Part shown: piece by piece, positions 6,392 through 12,743 of the stretch
How the letters are laid out: every line of letters begins with the position of its first letter
How positions within the stretch are numbered: position 1 is the stretch's first letter
Assembly (NCBI GenBank): GCA_964361795.1
Contig: CAYIBZ010000015.1
Location: forward strand, 1 to 14,378
DNA: 14,378 bases
Origin: CAYIBZ01 sp964361795
Lineage (GTDB): Bacteria > Patescibacteriota > Minisyncoccia > UBA6257 > WO2-44-18
Direction of reading: 5' to 3'
The notes under the pieces: model-generated
Seen by the model: the letters and a program-made list of their open reading frames with translations, nothing else
Databases searched by the model: none
What the model was told of the DNA's origin: nothing
Made by a program: the position numbers and the translations under genes

Positions 6392-7106
6392 TCTTGCGCC
6401 ACAGCCACCACCTAACTTTCAATGTTTCCCAAAGTACTTGCAGATAGCTGGAAAATTTGACATGAGACCGGACATCGTTAACCCAAAAAACCGGCATTTC
6501 TTTAATCTTATAGCCGAATTTTCTGGCCAGCGCCAACGCTTCCGCGTCAAAACCCCAACGGCTTATTTTTGCCAGCGGAAAAATTTTCACAGCCGCTTCT
6601 TCAGAAAAACATTTAAAACCGCATTGGGTATCCCAGATTCCTTTTACTAATAAAAGTTGTATTACGAAATTGCCGGCTTTCCCGGCCAGTTGCTTATAAA
6701 TCGGCTGGGGCGGGCTAAGTCTGGCTCCTTTTACCGATCGCGATCCAATGATCACGTCATACCCATCTTTCGTGTAGGGCAGCATTTTATTGAACTCTAC
6801 TATGGAAGTAGAATTATCAGCGTCCATAAAAAGACGCCAATTGCCATTTGCTTCCAGCATCCCCTGCCGGATAACCGCTCCCTTGCCTTTATTTTCCGGA
6901 TTGTCCACAAGTTTGAGATTTTTAACCAGCGGCGCGAATCTTTTTACCATTTCAGCCGTAGAATCTTTGGAGCCGTCATTAAGCACTAAAATTTCGTAAG
7001 AATATTCTTGCTGGGATAAATGTTTATCTACGTCTATCAATGTCAGAGGCAGTCTGCTGACTTCGTTATAAGCCGGTATTATTACCGATAAAAATGGTTT
7101 GGCCAT
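6375..7106 (-). CDS. GT2 glycosyltransferase, dolichyl-phosphate glucosyltransferase (ALG5)-like
   Basis: A family 2 (GT-A fold) glycosyltransferase of 243 aa that most likely moves a sugar from a nucleotide donor to a polyprenyl-phosphate carrier at the inner face of the membrane. Seen motifs are VIIPAYNE (8-15), LNDGSKDST (42-50) for nucleotide binding, the metal-binding DAD at 95-97 in MDADNST, and DTQCGFKCF (159-167), which is typical of ALG5/DPM1-like enzymes. RWGFDAEAL (183-191) completes the active-site region. There is no transmembrane domain, but the C-terminus is rich in Trp and basic residues (VRWWLWRKMYK) and could touch the membrane. The sugar and acceptor cannot be read from sequence. 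Its ATG shares one base with the stop of the upstream 55-codon gene (TAATG), so the two are translationally coupled. Confidence 0.88.
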   Translation of the reverse strand: MAKPFLSVIIPAYNEVSRLPLTLIDVDKHLSQQEYSYEILVLNDGSKDSTAEMVKRFAPLVKNLKLVDNPENKGKGAVIRQGMLEANGNWRLFMDADNSTSIVEFNKMLPYTKDGYDVIIGSRSVKGARLSPPQPIYKQLAGKAGNFVIQLLLVKGIWDTQCGFKCFSEEAAVKIFPLAKISRWGFDAEALALARKFGYKIKEMPVFWVNDVRSHVKFSSYLQVLWETLKVRWWLWRKMYKIQ

Positions 7107-7273
7107 TAAAGCAGGTCTACTAGCGACTTAAAAAGAGCCGCGAAACTTTTAATTATTAAACGGATGGCGTTTCCGAAGAAAATAAATACCGGTTTAAGCA
7201 AGTCGGAGGTCAAGCCGGCTAATTTCGCGGCTAATCTGCCGAACGTATTCCAAAATTCGGACATTGAATCCAT
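7106..7273 (-). CDS. 55-aa hypothetical protein coupled to the GT2 gene
   Basis: A short frame, ATG at 7273 to TAA at 7106-7108, fills the gap between the M23 gene and the glycosyltransferase. It encodes MDSMSEFWNTFG, a helical stretch RLAAKLAGLTSDLL, a hydrophobic segment KPVFIFFGNAIRLII (27-41) and a C-terminal KSFAALFKSLVDLL. The pattern suggests amphipathic or membrane-lying helices. I know no family for it. Support comes from a TATAAT placed 8 nt before the ATG, from the TAATG overlap with the next start, and from the fact that it explains an otherwise empty 180 bp. No SD site is present, in line with a leaderless start. M4 (7264) is an alternative start. It could be a membrane-associated partner of the glycosyltransferase, but that is a guess from position. 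Confidence 0.6.
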   Translation of the reverse strand: MDSMSEFWNTFGRLAAKLAGLTSDLLKPVFIFFGNAIRLIIKSFAALFKSLVDLL

Positions 7274-7281
7274 CTGCTTAA

Positions 7282-7310
7282 ATTATACTATAAATAGTCT
7301 CGCGGATTAA
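7282..7310 (-). promoter_or_regulatory. Promoter of the 55-aa gene and GT2 gene
   Basis: On the minus strand TATAAT (7282-7287) lies 8 nt before the ATG at 7273. A weak TTAATC (7305-7310) is 17 bp upstream. The -10 directly abuts the M23 stop codon, so the promoter lies in the end of that gene. Confidence 0.55.
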
Positions 7311-8547
7311 TGGTAATGCCGATGGGCACTAATCCGCAATTGCAGTTGGGAAAATTCTCCAACCGCACCGATGGCTCCCAATAAAGCCCGAAATGAAGAT
7401 GCCCTCTGCCTATTGAATAGCCGGTATTGCCGCTATAACCGATTAGTTGGCCTCTTTTCACCGCGTTTCCTTTTTGAACGACTCTATTATTGGACAAATG
7501 CGCGTACAGCGTCACGAGATTATTATCGTGCTTGATGAGCGCGTATTTTCCGTATTGATAGCGCCCGTTATCGCCAACCATAATGACAATGCCGTCATCA
7601 GCGGAGAAAATTTCTGTTCCAATAATGGCGCCAAAGTCCATGCCGTTGTGGGGTTTCCCCCGGTAAAGATGCGACACTTCGCCGAAGTTTTGGGTAATGC
7701 GCTGGTTTTGGATTGGCCAGGCAAGCACGCCGGGGCGTTTGATTGGCAGTAGGCTGGGGTCAAACGACTTTCTTAATTCGTCTTCAATAACGTCAATTTC
7801 ATCGCTGATTGCCGCCTGTTTCTTTTCCAGCTCTGATAATTGCCGCTGGTAAACTTTTTCTTGATTTTTGGTTTGCGCCAGAAGTTTTTGGCGCTCTTGC
7901 TTAGTATCGTCTAGAATGAATTTTCGATGTTTGAGATTCGCGGTTTCCAGCTCTATGCCCTGCTTTTTCTCCGACGTTTCTTTGAATTTGCCGTCAAGCC
8001 GGGCGCCAAGAGTCTTGAGGCCGCTGACTTCTGACGACAGTCCGCTGTTAATATTTTTAATGCTTTGATTTTCCCAAAGAGTTTCCGCGAGACTTTTATT
8101 TTTTAAGAAAAGAAGCAGGAGGCTTTCGCGAGTTTTTTCCTGCAGTTCCCGTATAAGCTTGGCAATCGTTTCTTTTTTTATTTGAATGGTATTCCGAACT
8201 TCGTCTATGTCATATTGCAAAGAATTCAGCTCCAGCTTTAGTTTTTCAATCGTTATTTCACTGGATTTGATGCTTAAACTTAGCTGATTAGCGGTATATT
8301 GGAGTTTTTGAAGTTCCTTTTCTAGGGTTGTTTTCTCGCCCTTAGCGGCATCTAATTGTTTTTGTACGGATTGAATCTGGCCATTGATTTTCTGTAATTC
8401 TTGGGATTTATTTTGAATTGACTGGCGCAAATCGGTGGAAGAAGCGGCTAGCGCTGTTTGGCTAAAAGTAAAAAGTAAAAAATTAAAAGTTAAAATTACA
8501 AGTAAAAATTCAAAACTATTTTTTACTTTTGAATTGTAATTTTGCAT
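7288..8547 (-). CDS. Secreted coiled-coil M23 (LytM) peptidase, EnvC-like
   Basis: An exported murein-associated protein of 419 aa. An N-terminal signal sequence (hydrophobic core about 13-28, then SQTALAA) is followed by two long coiled-coil blocks (about 36-145 and 185-260) and a C-terminal LytM domain from about 273. The zinc-site residues are all present: H300 and D304 in PHNGMDFG, H350 in YAHLS, and H383/H385 in GHLHFG. So unlike EnvC proper it may be a working endopeptidase, or it may activate an amidase. The architecture fits a role in septal wall splitting. The signal-peptide codons lie in heptad-phased T-rich repeats that form a long imperfect hairpin over the start codon. The ATG is the only usable start, as no in-frame GTG or TTG occurs nearby, and it has no SD. 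It follows gltX by 20 nt. Confidence 0.92.
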   Translation of the reverse strand: MQNYNSKVKNSFEFLLVILTFNFLLFTFSQTALAASSTDLRQSIQNKSQELQKINGQIQSVQKQLDAAKGEKTTLEKELQKLQYTANQLSLSIKSSEITIEKLKLELNSLQYDIDEVRNTIQIKKETIAKLIRELQEKTRESLLLLFLKNKSLAETLWENQSIKNINSGLSSEVSGLKTLGARLDGKFKETSEKKQGIELETANLKHRKFILDDTKQERQKLLAQTKNQEKVYQRQLSELEKKQAAISDEIDVIEDELRKSFDPSLLPIKRPGVLAWPIQNQRITQNFGEVSHLYRGKPHNGMDFGAIIGTEIFSADDGIVIMVGDNGRYQYGKYALIKHDNNLVTLYAHLSNNRVVQKGNAVKRGQLIGYSGNTGYSIGRGHLHFGLYWEPSVRLENFPNCNCGLVPIGITINPRDYL

Positions 8548-8560
8548 TTTGCATTTTGAT
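8464..8560. repeat. Heptad-phased A/T tracts with a long inverted repeat over the M23 gene start
   Basis: On the plus strand the left side reads AAAAGTA, AAAAGTA, AAAAATT, AAAAGTT and AAAATTA in unbroken 7-nt register (8464-8498). The right side reads TTTTGCA, TTTTGCA and TTTTGAT (8540-8560). Inverted arms are AAAATTACAA (8492-8501) with TTGTAATTTT (8534-8543), and TTCAAAA (8509-8515) with TTTTGAA (8527-8533). The block covers the start codon, all signal-peptide codons and the short gap to gltX. Confidence 0.7.
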
Positions 8561-8567
8561 TTTGGGA

Positions 8568-9980
8568 CTACTCTTGTAATTTACCAATAGCCGTTTGCAA
8601 CCTTAGTAAAGTTTCTTTTTCCCCAAGCGCGTCCATTATTTCAAAGGGGCCCGGAGAGGTTTTTTGGCCGGACAAAGCTGCCCGAATAGGCCAGAGAAAT
8701 TCTCCCCGTCCCCGTTCGTTCGCGGCTGGCATCAAAAGCCGTTCAAGCCCCGTTTTGTTAAAAGATTTCTCGCCAACCGCGGATAAAATCTTTTTTGCTT
8801 CTAATAAGTTGGCGAGAATTTTTTCTTTGGACGCGGATTGCCATACTAATAATTCCGGCTGATAATCCGGCAGTTGATAGAAAAATTCAGCCAGATTTTT
8901 GAAGTCGGTTAACTTTTCCATTCTTTCTCGCGCCAAAGAGATAATTTTCAGATTTGCTTCATTTGTTTCCAATTTAAGACGTTTGGCAAGCGTTTGATTA
9001 TCAAGATTCTTAATATATTGGGCGTTAAGCCAATTTAATTTCTCCACGTTGAAAATCGCGCCGGCTTTTTGGATTCTGCCCAAATCAAATTGCTCCAGAA
9101 TTTCCCGCGGCGAAAAAATTTCTTTATCGCCTTGGGGATGCCAGCCGAGCAGAGACAGAAAGTTAACCAGCGCTTCCGGCAAATATCCTTGTTTTTGATA
9201 TTCAGCGATGGAAACGGCGGAATATCGTTTGGACATTTTACTGCGGTCCGGATCCAGTATTAGCGGCAAATGAGCGTAATGCGGCTGGTTAAAATTCAAA
9301 GCTTTTTGAATCAAAATTTGTTTCGGGGTATTAGCGATATGGTCTTCGCCGCGAATAACGTGAGAAATTTTCATTTCTTCATCGTCAACCACAACGGCGA
9401 AATTATAGAGCGGCGCTCGCGGATCTTTGGCAATGGCGACATCTCCCATCAGTTCCGCATTGAAGCTGATTTCACCGCGGATCAGGTCCTTAAATATAAC
9501 TTTAGTTTCTGGAACTTTGAAGCGGATTACATGACTTTCTTGGGCCGCCAACTTCTCTTTAATCTGATCTTTAGACAATGGCCGGCATTTGCCGCTATAT
9601 TTTGGCGCTATGCCTTGAATAAGGGCGGCTTGCCTTTGGCTCTCCAGTTCTTCTTTTGAGCAAAAACAGTAATAAGCCAGATTTTCCTCCAACAGCTGAT
9701 TGATATATTTTTCGTAAACATCAAGCCGATCGGTCTGGCGAATCGGACCTTCATCCCAATCAAGCCCGAGCCATTTTAAACTCTCAATGATGTCTTTTTC
9801 ATATTTTTTTTCCGAACGCTCCAAGTCGGTGTCTTCAATTCTTAAAATAAATTTTCCATTGTGTTTTTTGGCGAAAAGCCAATTGAAAAGAGCGGTTCGG
9901 GCCGTTCCGATATGAAGATAGCCCGTTGGCGAGGGCGCGATTCTTACTCTAACTTCTTGTTTTGGTTTTGGTGACATCAT
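8568..9980 (-). CDS. gltX: Glutamyl-tRNA synthetase
   Basis: Class I synthetase that charges tRNA-Glu and, in organisms lacking GlnRS, often tRNA-Gln too (with GatCAB; that system is not visible here). From the chosen ATG it is 470 aa, the normal length. The ATP signature HIGH appears as HIGT in SPTGYLHIGTARTALF (about 17-32), the second signature is KMSKR (248-252), and a zinc-type knuckle CFC (105-107) with CR downstream (132-133) is present. RIEDTD and GEDHI are further family marks. The frame stays open up to 10061, but that start would overlap murG by 80 nt and add 27 residues unlike the family. ATGATG at 9980/9977, one base after the murG stop, puts the catalytic domain at the expected distance. 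Translation is probably coupled to murG. Confidence 0.95.
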   Translation of the reverse strand: MMSPKPKQEVRVRIAPSPTGYLHIGTARTALFNWLFAKKHNGKFILRIEDTDLERSEKKYEKDIIESLKWLGLDWDEGPIRQTDRLDVYEKYINQLLEENLAYYCFCSKEELESQRQAALIQGIAPKYSGKCRPLSKDQIKEKLAAQESHVIRFKVPETKVIFKDLIRGEISFNAELMGDVAIAKDPRAPLYNFAVVVDDEEMKISHVIRGEDHIANTPKQILIQKALNFNQPHYAHLPLILDPDRSKMSKRYSAVSIAEYQKQGYLPEALVNFLSLLGWHPQGDKEIFSPREILEQFDLGRIQKAGAIFNVEKLNWLNAQYIKNLDNQTLAKRLKLETNEANLKIISLARERMEKLTDFKNLAEFFYQLPDYQPELLVWQSASKEKILANLLEAKKILSAVGEKSFNKTGLERLLMPAANERGRGEFLWPIRAALSGQKTSPGPFEIMDALGEKETLLRLQTAIGKLQE

Positions 9981-9981
9981 A

Positions 9982-11118
9982 TTAGCGCCAGAGTTCCAAA
10001 ATATGCTTCGCGATTTCTTTAGCGGCATTCGGTTTCGCGAATCCTTTGGCCGCACTGGCAATTTTAGCCCTTAAATCGGAGCTTTGCAAAACTTTTTCTA
10101 TTTGTCCGATGACCACGTTTGGCAGAAGATTCTCTTCTTCTATTAAAATCGCGGCGCCAGTTCTGCTGTATTCATCGGCGTTTTGCCGCTGGTGGCCGTT
10201 GGCGGCATCGGGAAAAGGAATCAGAATTGACGGTTTTCCTTTAATGGAAATTTCAGCAATGGCTCCGGCGCCGGCCCGGGAAATAATCATATCGGCGGCA
10301 TCAAGCGCTAATCCCTGATTTTTGGATAAAAAATCAACAAATTTGTAATTTTGAGCCAAGAGCGGAGAAAGGCTTTTCGCGATAAAATTATATTGAGTTT
10401 GATATTCTTGACGCTTTTCCCCTCCCACTTGGTGCAAAACCTGAAATTTTGCCAGAAATTGCTCCAGATTTTCTAAAATAAAATTGTTAATCTTTGCCGA
10501 TCCTTGAGAGCCGCCGAGAACTAAAATTAATGGTTTTTTCGGGTCAAAACCGAGAGCGGTTTTTGCCTGATCTTGGGGCGTGTTAATTAATAATTCCTGC
10601 CTCACTGGGTTGCCGACTATATTTATTTTTGCTTTTGTTTTTGGAAATCGCGGAATAGCCGATGCCGAAGCAAGATCTAGAGTTTTGGCCCAGCGGGCGG
10701 AAACCCTATTGGTAAGGCCGGGTATCAGATCCGATTCATGCACCACAATCGGAATCCTGTAAAATCGGCAAGCCAACAAGACCGACAACGCTCCCGGGCC
10801 GCCTTTAGAAAAAGCGGCGTCGGGCATGAACCAGAAAATTTTGCAGAGTCCTTGAAAAAATCCCCAAACAAATTTAAACGCGTCCAAGAAATTTAAGAAA
10901 GAAAAATAACGCCTTAACTTGCTGGAGGCGATTTTAATAATTCGGATTTTATTTTCTTCAAGAGCCGGACGGCAGCTGTCCGGCTGGCCATAGTAGCGGA
11001 TGTCCTTCCTGACCTCATTTTTTTCCGCCCAAGAACGCAATTCTTGAGCAACCGCAATAATAGGATAAATATGGCCTCCGGTTCCGCCGCCAGTAAGAAG
11101 TACGCGTAATTTTCTCAT
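9982..11118 (-). CDS. murG: MurG, lipid II-forming N-acetylglucosaminyltransferase
   Basis: Transfers GlcNAc from UDP-GlcNAc to lipid I on the inner membrane face, giving lipid II. The protein has two Rossmann-like domains. The N-terminal glycine loop is TGGGTGGHIYP (9-19), and a hydrophobic/aromatic patch (about 76-100, RRYFSFLNFLDAF) is suited to membrane contact. The acceptor-side motif reads HESDLIPGLTNR where HEQN is classical. The C-terminal domain has LGGSQGS (201-207), SRAGAGAIAE (280-289) and HQRQNA (309-314). The frame is open up to 11160, but the ATG at 11118 begins MRKLRVLLTGGGTGG as the family does and lies 7 nt after a TATAAT, so 378 aa is preferred and the mRNA is probably leaderless. 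It starts the murG-gltX-M23 unit. A perfect DnaA box lies in its promoter. Confidence 0.95.
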   Translation of the reverse strand: MRKLRVLLTGGGTGGHIYPIIAVAQELRSWAEKNEVRKDIRYYGQPDSCRPALEENKIRIIKIASSKLRRYFSFLNFLDAFKFVWGFFQGLCKIFWFMPDAAFSKGGPGALSVLLACRFYRIPIVVHESDLIPGLTNRVSARWAKTLDLASASAIPRFPKTKAKINIVGNPVRQELLINTPQDQAKTALGFDPKKPLILVLGGSQGSAKINNFILENLEQFLAKFQVLHQVGGEKRQEYQTQYNFIAKSLSPLLAQNYKFVDFLSKNQGLALDAADMIISRAGAGAIAEISIKGKPSILIPFPDAANGHQRQNADEYSRTGAAILIEEENLLPNVVIGQIEKVLQSSDLRAKIASAAKGFAKPNAAKEIAKHILELWR

Positions 11119-11125
11119 TTGTTTG

Positions 11126-11134
11126 ATTATATCA
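11126..11134 (-). promoter_or_regulatory. murG promoter, extended -10, predicted leaderless start
   Basis: On the minus strand TGATATAAT is a full extended -10 (TGn plus TATAAT at 11126-11131). Seven bases separate it from the ATG at 11118. No good -35 hexamer was found. Together with the family N-terminus, this decides the murG start. Confidence 0.65.
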
Positions 11135-11137
11135 TTG

Positions 11138-11153
11138 TGTGGATAACTTATCC
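11138..11153. promoter_or_regulatory. Perfect DnaA box and overlapping palindrome between murG and the divergent membrane-protein gene
   Basis: The minus strand of 11138-11146 reads TTATCCACA, the DnaA-box consensus. A palindrome GGATAA-C-TTATCC (11141-11153) overlaps it, and the plus-strand half continues as TTATCCTAT, a partial second box in the opposite direction. The site lies just upstream of the murG -10 and near the -35 position of the divergent promoter, where a bound protein could affect both. Binding is inferred only from sequence. Confidence 0.45.
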
Positions 11154-11171
11154 TATTCAAAATATCAGTGA

Positions 11172-11180
11172 TGATATAAT
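11172..11180 (+). promoter_or_regulatory. Extended -10 promoter of the plus-strand membrane-protein gene
   Basis: TGATATAAT on the plus strand (TATAAT at 11175-11180) is identical to the murG extended -10 and is its inverted partner. Initiation near 11187 would give a leader of about 45 nt containing a possible short upstream ORF. No convincing -35 is seen. Confidence 0.55.
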
Positions 11181-11215
11181 GAAATTTAGGTTGTAATTAC
11201 CGAAAGGTCGCTCTT

Positions 11216-11254
11216 ATGTTTTTATTAATTTATGAATCCAAAACAATTTCTTAA
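11216..11254 (+). CDS. Possible 12-codon upstream ORF (leader peptide)
   Basis: ATG at 11216 opens a frame encoding MFLLIYESKTIS and ending with TAA at 11252-11254. It has an SD-like AAAGG (11203-11207) at 8-nt spacing, whereas the main gene's ATG at 11232 has none. It overlaps the start of the main gene in another frame. It may couple or tune translation of that gene, or may be chance. Confidence 0.25.
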   Translation: MFLLIYESKTIS

Positions 11255-11612
11255 AATCGGCGGCGCTGTTCTTGCGCTAGCGGGCGTTCTTGGTTTTGTC
11301 GGAGTTATCGGCCCAACGCCGGAGCAAAGCGCTTTCGGTGATTCTTGGTGGTTTGATAATAGCGAAAATTGGGCTCACCTCGTACTGGGAGCAGTCGCGT
11401 TATTAGCTTCCGCGATGCTGTCAGGCGGCATGCAGAGATTACTAGTCAAGCTTTTGGGAGTTGTCGGCGTCTTGGTTGGCCTTTACAGCTTGGTTATTGG
11501 CCCAAATTTCTTGGGCGCGAATTTACAAAATCCATTGGACACTATTCTTCATTTAGCGATTGGCGCGTGGGCGCTCTGGGCTTCCCGAAGCAGTACGAAA
11601 ATGACTGCCTAG
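11232..11612 (+). CDS. Small four-helix membrane protein of unknown function
   Basis: A 126-aa protein with about four hydrophobic helices (roughly 7-27, 46-65, 70-90 and 103-118), small residues within the helices and short polar loops. The helix 1-2 loop (about 28-46) is acidic and aromatic (GDSWWFDNSENWAH) and probably faces outward. ENWAHLVLGAVAL and NPLDTILHLAIGAWAL give a two-fold repeated pattern, each helix opening with a His near the membrane edge, which suggests an internal duplication of a two-helix unit. I have seen similar short proteins in CPR genomes but know no function. An in-frame stop at 11226-11228 rules out a longer start. It lies alone on the plus strand, divergent from murG and convergent with ftsW, with a promoter at 11172-11180 and a bidirectional terminator. 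Confidence 0.75.
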   Translation: MNPKQFLKIGGAVLALAGVLGFVGVIGPTPEQSAFGDSWWFDNSENWAHLVLGAVALLASAMLSGGMQRLLVKLLGVVGVLVGLYSLVIGPNFLGANLQNPLDTILHLAIGAWALWASRSSTKMTA

Positions 11613-11650
11613 TTAAAAAAACAGTCTCGCGCGCGAGACTGTTTTTTTAA
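11613..11650. terminator. 38-bp perfect palindrome, bidirectional terminator
   Basis: The sequence is self-complementary from 11613 to 11650, with half-site TTAAAAAAACAGTCTCGCG. A GC-rich 11-bp core is flanked by A7 and T7, giving a T-run on both strands. It directly follows the plus-strand TAG (11610-11612) and contains the ftsW stop on the other strand. Confidence 0.92.
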
Positions 11651-12738
11651 GCGTGCCGGGAAATGTTGGCTATTATTCCGCCCATAGTCATGAAAACCGC
11701 GAGGGCGGTGCCGCCGTAGCTGATAAATGGCAATGGGACGCCGGTGAGCGGGATGAGGCCGGAGATAGCGGCGATATTAATGAAAGTTTGCAGTCCAATA
11801 ATGGACCCGAAGCCAATGAGCATCAACCGGCCGAAACGGTCTTTGGTTCTTTGAGAAATCAGCAAAATTTTTAAAACTAAAGCCGCGAAAACCATTATTA
11901 AGGCCGCCGATCCGATGAAACCCAGTTCTTCGGCAATGATGGCAAAAATTGAATCCCCTATTGGTTCCGGCAAATAGTTTATTTTTGTTGTTGATTGGCC
12001 GAAACCGACGCCGGTCAGTTTTCCGGATCCGATAGCGATGAGAGCTTGATTAATATGATACCCGCCGCTAAGCGGATTGGCGCTTGGCTTAATAAAATTG
12101 ATGATTCTTTCCCAGCGATAAGGAGTCAAGTAAACAACCGCGGCAAACGCCGCTACGCTTAATAGCGCTGTGCCGAAAATGTAGGATAATTTGGCGCCGC
12201 TGACAAAATAAACTATTAATCCGGTCCCCATTAAGATAGCGACCATGGTAGTCGCCGGCTGTTTAAGAAGCAATCCGGAAATTATTCCAGCGATCGCTAA
12301 AAAAGGAACAAATCCTTTCCAAAATTTTTTTTGCCTATCAAGATGCTTGGAGAGCCAGGCGGCAAGATATACGACAAAAGTAAGTTTTAACAATTCTGAC
12401 GGCTGGAAAGTAACCGGCCCCAAAATTAACCATCGTTCCGCGCCGCCAGCTTTGACTCCCAGCGGCGTGAATACCAGAATCAAAAAGCCGATATTGATTA
12501 ACAGCAGAATCATCGCTATTTTTTCGTAGCGCCGATAATAAATTTTGTAGCCAAGGAAAAATCCTAAAAATCCCAAACCTAATCCGTAAAGCAATTGATG
12601 TTTCAAATAATAAAAACTGTCTCCGAATTTTTCTTGCCCTAAATTAGAAGAACTGCTTGCCAGCATCACAAGTCCGAACACTACTAAAAAGGCAAGGCAA
12701 AGCAGTATTAAATAGTCTGGCCTGTGCTTCGCGAACAT
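11647..12738 (-). CDS. ftsW: FtsW/RodA-family (SEDS) peptidoglycan glycosyltransferase, probably FtsW
   Basis: Polytopic membrane enzyme (363 aa, about ten helices) that polymerises lipid II with a class B PBP. Seen features include LASSSS near helix 1, AGGAERWLILGPVTFQPSELLKL (97-119, read in parts), GGYHINQALIAIGSG (225-239), YLPEPIGDSIFAIIAEELG (255-273) and PLTGVPLPFISYGGT (330-344). All match SEDS signatures. Residue 221 is Asn (KPSANPLSGGYH) where RodA/FtsW enzymes have the conserved Asp of their DP motif (D262 in E. coli RodA), and GDSIFA stands where TDFIFA is common. Its ATG lies 5 nt after the amidohydrolase stop, so translation is coupled. murG is nearby but in a separate unit. FtsW is preferred to RodA because of the murG and ftsQ context. 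A strong terminator ends the unit. Confidence 0.92.
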   Translation of the reverse strand: MFAKHRPDYLILLCLAFLVVFGLVMLASSSSNLGQEKFGDSFYYLKHQLLYGLGLGFLGFFLGYKIYYRRYEKIAMILLLINIGFLILVFTPLGVKAGGAERWLILGPVTFQPSELLKLTFVVYLAAWLSKHLDRQKKFWKGFVPFLAIAGIISGLLLKQPATTMVAILMGTGLIVYFVSGAKLSYIFGTALLSVAAFAAVVYLTPYRWERIINFIKPSANPLSGGYHINQALIAIGSGKLTGVGFGQSTTKINYLPEPIGDSIFAIIAEELGFIGSAALIMVFAALVLKILLISQRTKDRFGRLMLIGFGSIIGLQTFINIAAISGLIPLTGVPLPFISYGGTALAVFMTMGGIIANISRHA

Positions 12739-12743
12739 CTCTT

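Noticed and set aside
9981..10061. 27-residue N-terminal extension of gltX
   Set aside because: It would overlap murG by 80 nt, adds residues unlike the family, and the ATGATG next to the murG stop gives the normal N-terminus.
11119..11160. 14-residue N-terminal extension of murG
   Set aside because: It contains the -10 hexamer and DnaA box, and MRKLRVLLTGGGTGG at 11118 is the usual start of the family.
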